Of a stretch of DNA of 64,000 nt, positions 1-8,797 are shown in pieces (position 1 is the first letter of the stretch; each line of letters starts with the position of its first letter). The position numbers were made by a program, and so were the translations under genes. The stretch is from positions 1 through 64,000 of the forward strand of contig JAMLIC010000032.1 of assembly GCA_023954375.1 (NCBI GenBank), in the 5' to 3' direction. This DNA comes from Planctomycetota bacterium. Lineage in GTDB: Bacteria; Planctomycetota; J058. The notes below the pieces were generated by a model. The model had not been told where the DNA came from. It searched no databases and saw only the letters and a list, made by a program, of their open reading frames with translations.

Positions 1-96
1 GCGGCCCCCCCCACGCCTCCGCTCGCCATGCTCGGCGCGGCAAGCCGCGCCGGCGCGTGGCTCGCGCCGAGCCCTCCGGGCTCGGTCCAGTCGGGG

Positions 97-142
97 CTTC
101 GACATCGATTCTGGCTGGCTACCGCCAGGATCGTTGTCGAAG
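97..142 (-). terminator. Hairpin terminator after the FadL-like gene
   Basis: Arms 97-115 and 124-142 are complementary at 17 of 19 positions around an 8-nt loop. The hairpin starts 5 nt beyond the stop codon of the minus-strand outer-membrane gene (stop at 148-150). There is no clear T-run, so the call rests on stem length and position. Confidence 0.55.
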
Positions 143-147
143 GCCGA

Positions 148-1698
148 CTAGAACCACACGGAGAGCCCCAGGTGCAGGTTCACCTGGTCGCTCGTGTAGC
201 GCGTGTGGTCGGTCGTCACCGCGCCGGTGTTGCTCCCGGAGCGCGCGCGGGCGCGGAAGACCCACTCGAGGAGGACGTTGAGCTGCACGTCCTCGGTGAG
301 CTGGATCCCGCCGCCGCCCATGACCGACGTGCAGGCGAACGCCGGGGTGCCGATGCTCCCCACGGGGTCGGGGTTGAGCGGGGAGACGCCCCAGTGGGCG
401 CCCGCGCGCAGCGTGAGGTCCGGGGTCACGCGGAAGGCCACCTGCGTCGAGGCCGTCCAGCGGTTCTTCCACCGCGTCTGCGCCTTGACCACCACGCGGT
501 CGCCGCCGACGACGAAGTTGAAGTCCTCGTTCGAGCCGTCGGTGAGGGTGACCTTCGCGCCCTTGAACGCGCGGTGCCACTCGGTCCAGGCCACCTCGCC
601 GGCGAGCAGGAGCCGCTCGGTCGGCCACCAGGCGAGGCTCAGCCGGACCGACTGGGGCACGTAGGGCCCCTCCTGCTTCAGGTCGTAGTCGGCCTCGAAG
701 CCGCGCGTCCCGCCGTTGGGGAGCGTGGCCAGGAACAGGGCCTGGAGCGAGGGGTCGAGGGAGGAGAGGGCCGAGTCGAGCGTACGGCCGGCGTCGATCT
801 TCGCCTCGCCCGTCAGCGGGACGACCTCGAGCGAGCGCGGGCGGTAGGCGAGCCCGATCGCCAGGTCGGGCACCGGGGCGAACGTGACCGAGACGAGCCC
901 CGACAGGTGCAGGCCGTAGGCGCGCGAGTCGTAGAAGAGCGTCGGGTCGGTCGCGTCGTTGGGGACCAGGTCGAGGAAGTCCGCGTAGGTCGGGTTGCCG
1001 GGCAGCGACACGCCGTTGATCTGCGGGCTGCCGGCGAGCTCGAGCCGCTGGCCGCCGCCGCCGAGGAGGAGGAGCTGGCGCGAGTAGGTGGGGATCACGT
1101 GGAACGACGCGCCGAGCGAGAACCAGGAGGTCGGCGCGACCACGATCGAGGTCGCCGCGGCGAAGAACACCGAGTCGACCTTGAGGCCGACCTTGTCGGG
1201 GAAGGTCGTGTAGCGCACGCGCGTGCGCGACGGCGCGAGCGCCCCCTGGTCGGGGTAGAAGCCGACGTGCAGGCGCACGGGGACGTCGACGTCGGGCACG
1301 AACACCGCGCCGAAGGACATGCCGGCGCCGCCGCCGCTCTTGTCGACGTCGTTGAGGGAGTTCCGCGCCGTGGCGGCGAAGTAGACGAAGAACAGGTCGA
1401 GGTCGATCTGGTTCTCGAGCGCCCAGCCGACCCCGGAGGGCATGCGGTAGGCGGTCTGCGGGTCGCCGCCGGCGGGCAGGGCCACGGGGCCGCGCGCGCC
1501 GAAGAACGCGGGCGCGGGGCCGTCCGAGGCGCGGGCGGAGGGCGCGGCGAGGAGGAGGAGCGCGGGCGCCGCCAGCGCCGCGACCGTGAGGGAACCGCGG
1601 AGCCCGCGGAGGCAGCGCCACACCCAGTGCACGGCAGGGAATGTGCCGCACCCGCACCGGCCGACGCAAGCATTTCTCCCGCATGACGCTGCGCGCAT
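148..1698 (-). CDS. OMPP1/FadL/TodX-type outer-membrane beta-barrel protein
   Basis: Predicted outer-membrane channel of the FadL family, which moves hydrophobic compounds across the outer membrane. The 516-residue protein has an N-terminal signal sequence (hydrophobic stretch LTVAALAAPALLLLA followed by an ASA-type cleavage site). The mature N-terminus is rich in Gly, Phe and Ala, many alternating strand-like segments follow, and it ends in LGLSVWF; a C-terminal Phe is the usual assembly signal of outer-membrane barrels. The ATG at 1698 is the first Met. GTG codons at 1632 and 1623 would give a shorter, more conventional signal peptide (WRCLRGLRGSLTV), so the start is uncertain by about 25 codons. 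It is transcribed away from the lipoprotein gene at 1850. The substrate cannot be told from sequence. Confidence 0.8.
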   Translation of the reverse strand: MRAASCGRNACVGRCGCGTFPAVHWVWRCLRGLRGSLTVAALAAPALLLLAAPSARASDGPAPAFFGARGPVALPAGGDPQTAYRMPSGVGWALENQIDLDLFFVYFAATARNSLNDVDKSGGGAGMSFGAVFVPDVDVPVRLHVGFYPDQGALAPSRTRVRYTTFPDKVGLKVDSVFFAAATSIVVAPTSWFSLGASFHVIPTYSRQLLLLGGGGQRLELAGSPQINGVSLPGNPTYADFLDLVPNDATDPTLFYDSRAYGLHLSGLVSVTFAPVPDLAIGLAYRPRSLEVVPLTGEAKIDAGRTLDSALSSLDPSLQALFLATLPNGGTRGFEADYDLKQEGPYVPQSVRLSLAWWPTERLLLAGEVAWTEWHRAFKGAKVTLTDGSNEDFNFVVGGDRVVVKAQTRWKNRWTASTQVAFRVTPDLTLRAGAHWGVSPLNPDPVGSIGTPAFACTSVMGGGGIQLTEDVQLNVLLEWVFRARARSGSNTGAVTTDHTRYTSDQVNLHLGLSVWF

Positions 1699-1849
1699 GA
1701 CACGGCGCGTTAATCGGAAAATGGGGCGTCCGCCGGCGGAAAACAGGGAGGCGACCTGAAGTCGCTCCAGCGCGAGGCCCGGCGGCGCCGGGTGTTCGGT
1801 GGGCGCACCTCGCGGGCGGATTCGGACCTGCGTCTGCTCACGCCCGAAC

Positions 1850-3712
1850 ATGCAGCACCGCCGCGGCCTGATCGCCCTGTCCGCCCTGTCCGTCCTGTCG
1901 GCGCTGACCGCCGTGGTCGCCTGCGGCTGCACCAAGCAGTCGAACCGGCTCCCGGGGGCGGGGTCGGTCGTCGCCGGCAGCACCGCCGTCCCGCTGTGGG
2001 CGCCCCAGGGCCCCTTCCCCCGCGGGCAGGCGTCGGCCTCGAGCGCGCCGGCCCGGCAGGGGCCGCAGATCACGGTCGTCAGCCCGGCGCGCGGGGCGCA
2101 GGTCACGGACACGACGGTGCGCGTCGAGGTGGAGGCGAGCGACCCCGACGGCGTGCAGGCGGTCACGATCCAGGGCGCGCCGGCGACCGACGTCGGCGGC
2201 GGGCGCTGGGAGGCGCAGGCGACGCTCGGGCCCGGGCTGAACCTGATCGAGGTCGAGGCGATCGACGGCCTGGGCGACCGGAGCACGGGCCGCTTCTCCG
2301 TCGCGCACGGGCAGTTCGAGGCCGGCGGCGCCTTCGTCCAGGGCGCGGCGCACGCGCGCCTGGGGCAGCCTGCGCTCGACGTGGTCGGGCGCGAGGTCGA
2401 GGCGCGCTCGGCGAACCTCGACCTCCTGCCGCTCCTGCCGCACCCGGTCTACACCTCGACGCTCGTCACGCTCGACATCGTCGACCTGACCCACGCGCCC
2501 CTGCGCGTGGCCGGGGTCTCCACGACGGCCGGCGGGGTGTCGATCGCGATCGAGCTCGACCAACTCGTGGCCGACCTCGACGTGAACCTGCTCGGCCGCG
2601 GCGAGGCGCTGGCCCTCGCCGACCGGGCGCGCGCCGTGGTCCAGGCCCGCTTCGCCGCGCCGACCGGGCCGGCCACCGGCGCGCGCCTGCTCGGCCTCGA
2701 CGTCGAGCGGCTCGACGTGTCGTTCGTGAACCTGCGCCTCCAGCCGCAGAGCGGCTTCGCGGTGACGGTGCTCTCGCCGATCGCCAACCTGCTCGTCGGC
2801 GCGCTCCGCGGCGCGATCTCGAACGCGATCGAGCGGGCCGTCCTGCGCGCGCTCGAGCGGCCGCTGGCCGGCGCCGACCACCCGCTGCGCGTGAACCTGC
2901 CGCTGCTCGGGGGCGGCACGGCGCCGCTCGACCTCCTCCTGCGGATCGACGGCGGCCGCGGCTGGGCCGGCGCGGGCCTCGACCTCGTCGGGTCGCTCAG
3001 CGCGACGGCCCCGGCGCCCTTCCCGCACGCGCTCCCGGCGGGCGTCCTCGTCACGCGCCCGGCGGCGCCGGTCGTGACGCCGGCGCCGGGGGAGAGCGTG
3101 GCCCTGGCCTTCGCCGGCGACGCGGCCAACGCCTTCGCGCACGCCTTCTGGCTGGCCGGCGCGGCGCGCTACCAGGTCGACGGGACGGCGCCCACGAACA
3201 AGCCGCACCCGCCCTCGGCGCGGCTCCTCTACCCCTTCTTCCCGCTCGTGCGCGACCTCGCGCCCGACCCGGCCACGCCGCTCGTGATCGACGCCTCGCT
3301 CGAGGCGCCGCCGACCGTGCGCCTCGAGCAGGGCGCCGTGGCCCTGCGCGTCTCCGAGGCGGAGGTGTCGGTCTGGCTCGACTACCTCGACGGAGGGCCC
3401 CGGGCCGAGGTCCTGCGCGCGCGCCTGTCGCTCGACGTCTCCGTGCGCGTCGCCGTGCAGGGCCAGGAGCTCGTCCTCTCCGACCTGCGCGCGGCCGGGG
3501 TGGCCGTCGACGTCGTCGCCGAGCCGAGCGGCGACCTCGACGACCAGCACGTCGAGGACTTCATCATGCAGGCCCTGCCCACGCTCCTCGACAGCGTGGC
3601 GCAGCGCCTCCCCCGCCTGCCGATCCCGGGGCTGCCCGCCGGCGTGACGCTGGTCGCGCCCTCGTGCGAGGTGCGCGACGGGCACCTGATCGTGCGCGCG
3701 GGCGTCCAGTAG
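1850..3712 (+). CDS. Large lipoprotein with N-terminal Ig-like domain
   Basis: Protein of 620 residues with a lipoprotein signal: positively charged MQHRRG, a hydrophobic core, then a VVAC-type lipobox. After a Pro/Gly linker comes one Ig-like or glucodextranase-type segment (roughly residues 55-125, ITVVSPARG ... GDRST). This kind of module recurs in the protein at 57624-60665. The remaining ~480 residues alternate beta-rich and amphipathic stretches, with several Leu-Asp-Val repeats around an invariant-looking hydrophobic helix (SPIANLLVGALRGAI). I do not recognise a family; the shape recalls lipid-binding TULIP-type folds, but that is a guess. The ATG at 1850 is chosen because it begins the signal peptide directly. 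Confidence 0.7.
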   Translation: MQHRRGLIALSALSVLSALTAVVACGCTKQSNRLPGAGSVVAGSTAVPLWAPQGPFPRGQASASSAPARQGPQITVVSPARGAQVTDTTVRVEVEASDPDGVQAVTIQGAPATDVGGGRWEAQATLGPGLNLIEVEAIDGLGDRSTGRFSVAHGQFEAGGAFVQGAAHARLGQPALDVVGREVEARSANLDLLPLLPHPVYTSTLVTLDIVDLTHAPLRVAGVSTTAGGVSIAIELDQLVADLDVNLLGRGEALALADRARAVVQARFAAPTGPATGARLLGLDVERLDVSFVNLRLQPQSGFAVTVLSPIANLLVGALRGAISNAIERAVLRALERPLAGADHPLRVNLPLLGGGTAPLDLLLRIDGGRGWAGAGLDLVGSLSATAPAPFPHALPAGVLVTRPAAPVVTPAPGESVALAFAGDAANAFAHAFWLAGAARYQVDGTAPTNKPHPPSARLLYPFFPLVRDLAPDPATPLVIDASLEAPPTVRLEQGAVALRVSEAEVSVWLDYLDGGPRAEVLRARLSLDVSVRVAVQGQELVLSDLRAAGVAVDVVAEPSGDLDDQHVEDFIMQALPTLLDSVAQRLPRLPIPGLPAGVTLVAPSCEVRDGHLIVRAGVQ

Positions 3713-3735
3713 CGACCCTCCCTCCGGAAGCGAAA

Positions 3736-3764
3736 GCGGGCGCCCTGGACTCCAGGGCGCCCGC
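3736..3764. terminator. Bidirectional hairpin terminator
   Basis: A perfect 14-bp inverted repeat (3736-3749 and 3751-3764) with one central base. It lies between convergent stop codons at 3712 and 3790 and could end transcription from both sides. Confidence 0.75.
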
Positions 3765-3789
3765 ATCCGTGTCTCGGCCCGGGCGGCCG

Positions 3790-5235
3790 CTACGCGGTCG
3801 CCATGGCCCGCGGCGTGAAGAGCCCGCCCACGAAGTCGGTCAGGAGCTCCTTGCGCAGCGCGGCCGGGAGCGCGTCGAGGAGCTCGTTGACCGGCGCGAG
3901 CCGCTTCGGCAGCTCGCCCGAGCCCAGGCCCGCGGCCTCGAGCACCTGCGGCAGGGCGGCGGCGAGCCCGCCCGGGGCCTGGGCGAAGGCGGCGACCGCC
4001 CGCGCGATGTGGCCCGACGGCAGGGCGCGGGCCGCCTCGACCGCCTCGCGCAGGGCCACGAGCAGGCGCTCGACGTGGCCGGAGTTCTTCGGCCCGAGGC
4101 ACAGGTGGATGCTCGCCGGGGTCGAGGGGTGGCTGAGCTGGGGCTGCACGTACCAGCCGCGCTCGTTCAGCTCGTCGGCGACGTGGAACACGCTGACCTC
4201 GCGCGAGGCGACGGCCACGAGGCAGAAGTCGGGCTCGCCCAGGACCTCGAGGCCGGGGATCGCCCGCACACCGTCGACGAACGCGCGCGTGCCCTCGAGG
4301 GTGCGCCGGGCCAGGTCCTCGAAGCCCTGGTCGCCGACGCCGTGGAGCACGGCCCAGGCGGCGGCGACGGGGCCGGCCGACTTGGAGCTCTGCACGGCCG
4401 GGTTGACCACGGCGTAGCCGGCCCAGTCGGTGCAGGTGAAGTAGGCGGACCGGCGCAGGCCGGCGTCGCGGAAGAGGACGATCGACGCGCCCTTGGGGGC
4501 GAAGGCGTACTTGTGCAGGTCGACCGAGAGCGAGGTCACGCCCGGCACGGAGAGGTCGAAGTCGGGCACGGCCGCGCCGAGGCGCCGGTAGTAGGGCAGG
4601 AGCCAGCCGCCGACGCAGGCGTCGACGTGCAGGAGGAGGCCGCGGTCGGCCGCCAGGGCGCCCAGGTCGGCGATCGGGTCGACGACGCCGTGCGGGTAGG
4701 AGGGCGCCGAGCCGACGAGCAGGATCGTCTGCGGGGTGATCGCGGCGGCCACGGCGGCGACGTCGGCCTTGAACGTGCGCGCGTCGACCGGCGTGAGGAC
4801 GACCTTCACGCCCAGGTACTCGGCCGCCTTGTGGAAGGCGGCGTGCGCCGTGACCGGCAGGATCATCTCGGGCGCGGTCACCTCGGGGCGCGTGGCGCGG
4901 GCGTGGTCGCGGGCCGCCTTGACGGCCAGCATGATGCTCTCGGTCCCGCCGCTCGTGAACGTGCCGACGGTCTCGTCGCCGCCGCCGAGGTGCTCGGCCG
5001 CGATCGCCACGAGGTCGTTCTCGAGGTGCATGGCGCTGGGGAAGGCCGTCGGGTCGAGCGCGTTCTGGAAGAGGAAGCGCGCGTAGGCGTCGCGGCCGAG
5101 CGCCTCGACGTCGTCGCCGGCGTCGTAGACGTAGGCGTAGGTGCGGCCGGTGCGCCAGTCGAGGTCGAGCGCGTGGACCTCCTCGAGGCGGCGGCGGACC
5201 TCGTCGGGGGCGAGGCCGTGGGCGGGGAGCTTCAT
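3790..5235 (-). CDS. PLP-dependent decarboxylase/lyase, sphingosine-1-phosphate-lyase-like
   Basis: Group II pyridoxal-phosphate enzyme of 481 residues. Motifs in order: phosphate-binding GTFTSGGTES (91-100), HVDAC with the PLP-contacting Asp near 205, and DLHKY with the Schiff-base Lys at about 242, followed by a Gly-rich KGAS. The order and the PTAFPS and SVDLHKYAF blocks are closest to sphingosine-1-phosphate lyases and related glutamate/aspartate decarboxylases; the exact substrate is not determined. ATG at 5235 has GGAG about 9 nt upstream. The gene is divergent from a TetR regulator, and the same 15-bp operator lies in front of both, so it is very probably repressed by that regulator. 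Confidence 0.85.
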   Translation of the reverse strand: MKLPAHGLAPDEVRRRLEEVHALDLDWRTGRTYAYVYDAGDDVEALGRDAYARFLFQNALDPTAFPSAMHLENDLVAIAAEHLGGGDETVGTFTSGGTESIMLAVKAARDHARATRPEVTAPEMILPVTAHAAFHKAAEYLGVKVVLTPVDARTFKADVAAVAAAITPQTILLVGSAPSYPHGVVDPIADLGALAADRGLLLHVDACVGGWLLPYYRRLGAAVPDFDLSVPGVTSLSVDLHKYAFAPKGASIVLFRDAGLRRSAYFTCTDWAGYAVVNPAVQSSKSAGPVAAAWAVLHGVGDQGFEDLARRTLEGTRAFVDGVRAIPGLEVLGEPDFCLVAVASREVSVFHVADELNERGWYVQPQLSHPSTPASIHLCLGPKNSGHVERLLVALREAVEAARALPSGHIARAVAAFAQAPGGLAAALPQVLEAAGLGSGELPKRLAPVNELLDALPAALRKELLTDFVGGLFTPRAMATA

Positions 5236-5282
5236 GGAGCGATCTCCGGGTTCGGGTGGGTGGACGGACCCTACCCCGAAAT

Positions 5283-5368
5283 GGCACTCGGTGTCAATCG
5301 TATATTTGGCGGCGTATGGGCCGCTGGAGGCCCTGATCGGCGGAAGTCTCGGCTTGACACCGAGTGCC
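5283..5368. promoter_or_regulatory. Divergent promoter with paired TetR-type operators
   Basis: Positions 5283-5297 and 5354-5368 are exact 15-bp inverted copies (TTGACACCGAGTGCC facing outward). The match extends to 18 of 19 bases. Each copy begins with a consensus -35 hexamer TTGACA pointing at its own gene (minus strand from 5297, plus strand from 5354). Each also has internal near-dyad symmetry (GRCAC-NNN-GTGYC), as expected for a dimeric TetR protein. A weak -10 (TAGGGT) lies 18 nt beyond the minus-strand copy. This points to simultaneous autorepression and repression of the lyase. Confidence 0.75.
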
Positions 5369-5389
5369 GTTTCTGGCACCCTCCTGGCC

Positions 5390-5989
5390 ATGACCACGGC
5401 GCTGGCGGGCAGGCGGGAGAAGAAGCGCGACGCGCTGGTGAGCGCGGCGCACGCGCTGTTCCGCGCCCAGGGGTTCGAGGCGACGACGATCGAGCAGGTG
5501 GCGGCCGCCGCCGGCGTGTCGCGCCGCACCTTCTTCCGCTACTTCGCGACCAAGGACGCGGTCGTGTTCCCGCACGCCGAGGCGCGGATCGCGGGCTTCC
5601 GCGCCGCCCTGCGCCCGCGCGCGGGCGAGGCGGTCGAGGCGGCCGTGCGCCGCGCCGTGCTCGAGGTCGCGCGCGAGTTCGCCGCGCACCGGGACGAGCT
5701 GCTCCTGCAGCACGCGCTGATCGCGTCGTCGCCGCACCTGCTCGCGCGCGAGCACGAGCTCGACCTGGCCTGGGAGGACGCGATCGTGGGCGCCCTCGAG
5801 GCGCGGGGCGAGCCGGGCCTGCGCGCGCGGGTCCTGGGCGGCGCGGTCGCGGGCGCCCTGCGCGCGGCGCTGCGGGTGTGGCTCGCGGGCAAGGGGAAGG
5901 CGGACCTGGCCGCGCTGGGGCAGGAGGCGCTCGACCTCCTGGCCGAGACGTGCGGGGCCTGGGGGACGACGAGGAGGGACGCGCGATGA
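5390..5989 (+). CDS. TetR/AcrR-family transcriptional regulator
   Basis: Repressor of 199 residues. The N-terminal helix-turn-helix (about residues 8-55) contains the hallmark FRAQGFEATTIEQVA-type segment and the recognition-helix block GVSRRTFFRYFATKD. The helical ligand-binding domain that follows is family-typical in size but gives no ligand clue. ATG at 5390 was chosen over upstream in-frame codons because it starts directly before the HTH and downstream of the operator. Its stop overlaps the next gene start (ATGA at 5986-5989), so it is co-translated with the MlrC-like gene. Paired operators suggest autoregulation. Confidence 0.9.
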   Translation: MTTALAGRREKKRDALVSAAHALFRAQGFEATTIEQVAAAAGVSRRTFFRYFATKDAVVFPHAEARIAGFRAALRPRAGEAVEAAVRRAVLEVAREFAAHRDELLLQHALIASSPHLLAREHELDLAWEDAIVGALEARGEPGLRARVLGGAVAGALRAALRVWLAGKGKADLAALGQEALDLLAETCGAWGTTRRDAR

Positions 5990-7518
5990 CGCTGAGGATC
6001 GCCTACGGGCGCCTGTGCCAGGAGACCAACGCCTTCTCGCCCGTGCCCTCGACGCTCGAGGACTTCGGGCGCCTGCACCTGCTCGAGGGTGAGGCGCTGG
6101 CCGCCGCCTGTGCGCCGTCGGGCCACGAGGTCCCCGGGCTCATCAAGGACGCCGAGCTCTCCGGCCTGATCGCCGCCGCGCGGTCGGCGGGGCGCGCGGT
6201 CGAGACGATCCCCCTCGTCAGCGCCTGGGCCATGCCCAGCGGCCCGCTCGAGGCGGCGGCCTTCGTCGAGCTCCGCGACCGGCTGCTGGCGCGCCTGCGC
6301 GCGGCCGGGCAGGTCGACGGCGTGTTCCTCGTCCTGCACGGGGCGCTGCGCGGCACGGCCGAGCTGCCCGAGCCGGAGGAGGCGCTGCTCGAGGCCGTGC
6401 GCGAGGTGGTCGGGCCCGAGGTGCCGATCGCCGTGACCATGGACCTCCACGGCGTCCTCACGCCGCGGAAGGTCGACCCGACCACGGTCCTCTGCGCCTA
6501 CCGCACGAACCCGCATCGCGACCTGTTCCAGACCGGCCGCAAGGCGGGCCGCCTGCTCCTGCGGGCGCTCGGGGGCGAGGTCGCGCCCGTGACGCGTTGG
6601 CGCAGCCTGCCGCTCCTGCTGGCCGGGGGGATGACGATCGACCTGTTCGCCCCCATGCGGGCGATCTTCCGGCGCATGAAGCAGATGGAGCGCGACCCGC
6701 GCGTCCTCTCGGTGAGCCTGTTCATGTGCCACCCGTTCAACGACTCGCCCGACCTGGGCTGGAGCGCGCACGTCACGACGGACGGCGACCCGGCGCTCGC
6801 CGACCGCCTGGCCGACGAGCTGGCCGACCTGGCCTGGTCGGTGCGAGACGTGAAGCCGCCGCCGTTCCTCTCGCCGCAGGAGGGGATCGAGACGATCCGG
6901 CGCGCCTGGCTGGCCCGCAAGACGGGCACCGTGTGCGTCGTCGACGTGTCGGACGTCGTCGGCGCCGGCACGCCGGGCGAGAACACGAACCTGCTCGCGG
7001 CGCTGCTCGCCGACGCCAAGGACCTCGTCTCCTACGTGCCCGTGCGCGACGCCCTGGCCGTCGACGCGCTCTGGGCGAAGGCCGAGGGCGAGGCGGTCGA
7101 CCTCGAGGTGGGCGGCCGCTTCGACCCGGCGACCAACCCGCCCGTGCGCGTCGCCGGCCGGCTGCGGAGCAAGCACGCCACGGCGCACTTCGGCCGCGCG
7201 GTCGTCCTCGACCTCGGCGACGTGCAGCTGATCCTCACCGAGCTGCCGCCCTTGCCGATCAAGCCGGCGTTCTACTCCGACCTCGGGCTCAGCCCCTGGC
7301 GCGCCGACCTGGTCGTGGTGAAGAACTTCTTCCACTACCGGGTCTACTTCGCGCTCGTGCACCGGAAGTCGGTGCCGATCCGCACGAAGGGCGCGAGCGA
7401 CCTCGACCTGCCGCTCACGAAGGGCGTGTTCAACGACCCGGTCTACCCGCGGGACCCGGTGACGGACTGGCGCCCGGCGGACCGGCGGCGGCGAGGGCTC
7501 GTCGCGGCCGGCGCCTGA
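5986..7518 (+). CDS. M81-family (MlrC-like) metallopeptidase
   Basis: 510-residue protein of the MlrC/DUF1485 family, named for microcystinase C; members are predicted zinc-dependent amidohydrolases or peptidases. Seen in sequence: N-terminal GRLCQETNAFSP, LVLHGA (His about 118), TMDLHG (151-156) and AYRTNPHRD (171-179). Together these give the Asp/His ligands expected for the metal centre. The MlrC C-terminal domain follows (VDVSDVVGAGTPGEN, later VVVKNFFHYR). It overlaps the TetR gene by 4 nt. Its place in that operon suggests the lyase, regulator and hydrolase handle one nitrogenous compound; this is inference. Confidence 0.88.
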   Translation: MTLRIAYGRLCQETNAFSPVPSTLEDFGRLHLLEGEALAAACAPSGHEVPGLIKDAELSGLIAAARSAGRAVETIPLVSAWAMPSGPLEAAAFVELRDRLLARLRAAGQVDGVFLVLHGALRGTAELPEPEEALLEAVREVVGPEVPIAVTMDLHGVLTPRKVDPTTVLCAYRTNPHRDLFQTGRKAGRLLLRALGGEVAPVTRWRSLPLLLAGGMTIDLFAPMRAIFRRMKQMERDPRVLSVSLFMCHPFNDSPDLGWSAHVTTDGDPALADRLADELADLAWSVRDVKPPPFLSPQEGIETIRRAWLARKTGTVCVVDVSDVVGAGTPGENTNLLAALLADAKDLVSYVPVRDALAVDALWAKAEGEAVDLEVGGRFDPATNPPVRVAGRLRSKHATAHFGRAVVLDLGDVQLILTELPPLPIKPAFYSDLGLSPWRADLVVVKNFFHYRVYFALVHRKSVPIRTKGASDLDLPLTKGVFNDPVYPRDPVTDWRPADRRRRGLVAAGA

Positions 7519-7537
7519 GCCGGAGTACAATCGAGGG

Positions 7538-8797
7538 GTGGAGTTCCCCAAGCTGAAGCTGCGCCGGCTCAAGATCGTGCGCTTCCGCAACGTCGCGCCC
7601 GGCTGCGAGCTGCGCTTCGACGACGGGGTGAACGTCCTCCTCGGCAAGAACGGGACCGGGAAGACGACGCTCCTGGCGCTGATCTCGTGCGTGGTCCGGT
7701 CGGACTTCACCACCTTCGCGAGTGAGCCCTTCGAAGTGGAGTACGACCTAGCGCCCGAGCCGCTGATGAAGGTGAGGGTGGCGAACGCAGAGGTCACGAA
7801 CGTTGGACCTGCACCTGACGTGCTGCCCTCAGAGACACGGTTTCGGTTGAGGTTGTGGGTGTCCTTGACAGTCCCGGCGGGCGAACTTCACGTCGAGTCC
7901 GACGGAATCAATGTTGAGTCGCGCATTGGAGGACGGACCAAGCAGGTCTCACTGCCAGGGCATGGGCTGCAGCACGCGGTGGCCTACTCCCTCCTCGAGC
8001 ATGAGATTGGGGACGACCCTGCTCAGCCTCACCTCCACGGCATGATCCATACGCGCGAGGCGTATCGATTCGACGAGTCACTCGATTCCTTCCGCGCCAT
8101 GACCTCCGCGCCCGCATATCTCTCCTTTCGGGGGCCCTCCGCGCCATGGCCGACGATTCTCTCCGAGTTCAGGGGGGGGGGATGGCTTACAGTGTTCCTG
8201 CCCTCCTCACTGGTTCCGCGCGCGGAGGTCGAGGATCGCCTCGAGCTAGAGCTCACGGGACTCATCGCACAGTCTGGGGCTGATCTACGTGACGGGGCCG
8301 CTCTGCTCGGCTTCGCCCGCGTGATCTGGATCGCAGACCTCCTCGAAGGCGAGCCTGGCAACCGCCGCTTCACCCGCTTCGCCTTCCGGCTCGTGCGCCA
8401 CGACGGCGCCGCGCTCTCGCACGAGCATCTGAGCTACGGCCAGAAGCGCATGCTCGCCCTCCTCTACTACATGGCCTGCAACCCGCAGGTGCTGATCGCC
8501 GACGAGGTGGTCAACGGGCTGCACCACGAGTGGATCGCGGCGGTCATGGAGCGGATCGGCGACCGGCAGGCGTTCCTCACCAGCCAGAACCCGCTCCTGT
8601 TCGACTACCTGTCCGTCGACTCGGCCGACCGCGCGGGGCGCATGTTCGTCCTCTGCAGCGCCGAGCAGGACGAGCGCGGCAAGACGACGGTCACCTGGCG
8701 CAACATGGCCCCGGAGGAGGCCGCCCGGTTCCACGAGGACCTGGCCGCCGGCGTCGAGTACCCGAGCGAGGTCCTGCTGCGGCGAGGCCTGTGGTAG
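7538..8797 (+). CDS. AAA/ABC-type ATPase of a putative two-gene defence cassette
   Basis: 419-residue RecF/OLD-like ATPase. Walker A GKNGTGKT is at 36-43, an ABC-like signature LSYGQKR at 298-304, and Walker B VLIADE at 318-323, followed by a switch region (LTSQNPLLFD). The start is GTG at 7538 with GAGG close upstream. The two ends share the host GC-rich codon use, but roughly 7730-8340 has many A/T third positions (for example AAT, ATT, GGA, TCA, TTG), so the central domain has a different history. The gene overlaps a TOPRIM-like gene by 7 nt. This arrangement resembles OLD/PARIS/RloAB-type ATPase-nuclease pairs, but the exact family is not clear to me. Confidence 0.85.
   Translation: MEFPKLKLRRLKIVRFRNVAPGCELRFDDGVNVLLGKNGTGKTTLLALISCVVRSDFTTFASEPFEVEYDLAPEPLMKVRVANAEVTNVGPAPDVLPSETRFRLRLWVSLTVPAGELHVESDGINVESRIGGRTKQVSLPGHGLQHAVAYSLLEHEIGDDPAQPHLHGMIHTREAYRFDESLDSFRAMTSAPAYLSFRGPSAPWPTILSEFRGGGWLTVFLPSSLVPRAEVEDRLELELTGLIAQSGADLRDGAALLGFARVIWIADLLEGEPGNRRFTRFAFRLVRHDGAALSHEHLSYGQKRMLALLYYMACNPQVLIADEVVNGLHHEWIAAVMERIGDRQAFLTSQNPLLFDYLSVDSADRAGRMFVLCSAEQDERGKTTVTWRNMAPEEAARFHEDLAAGVEYPSEVLLRRGLW

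Noticed and set aside
1792..7518. A single 1908-codon open frame on the plus strand
   Set aside because: It is stop-free because of high GC. It crosses the lipoprotein, lyase and TetR genes, and only its 3' part from 5986 (MlrC-like) has a real reading pattern.
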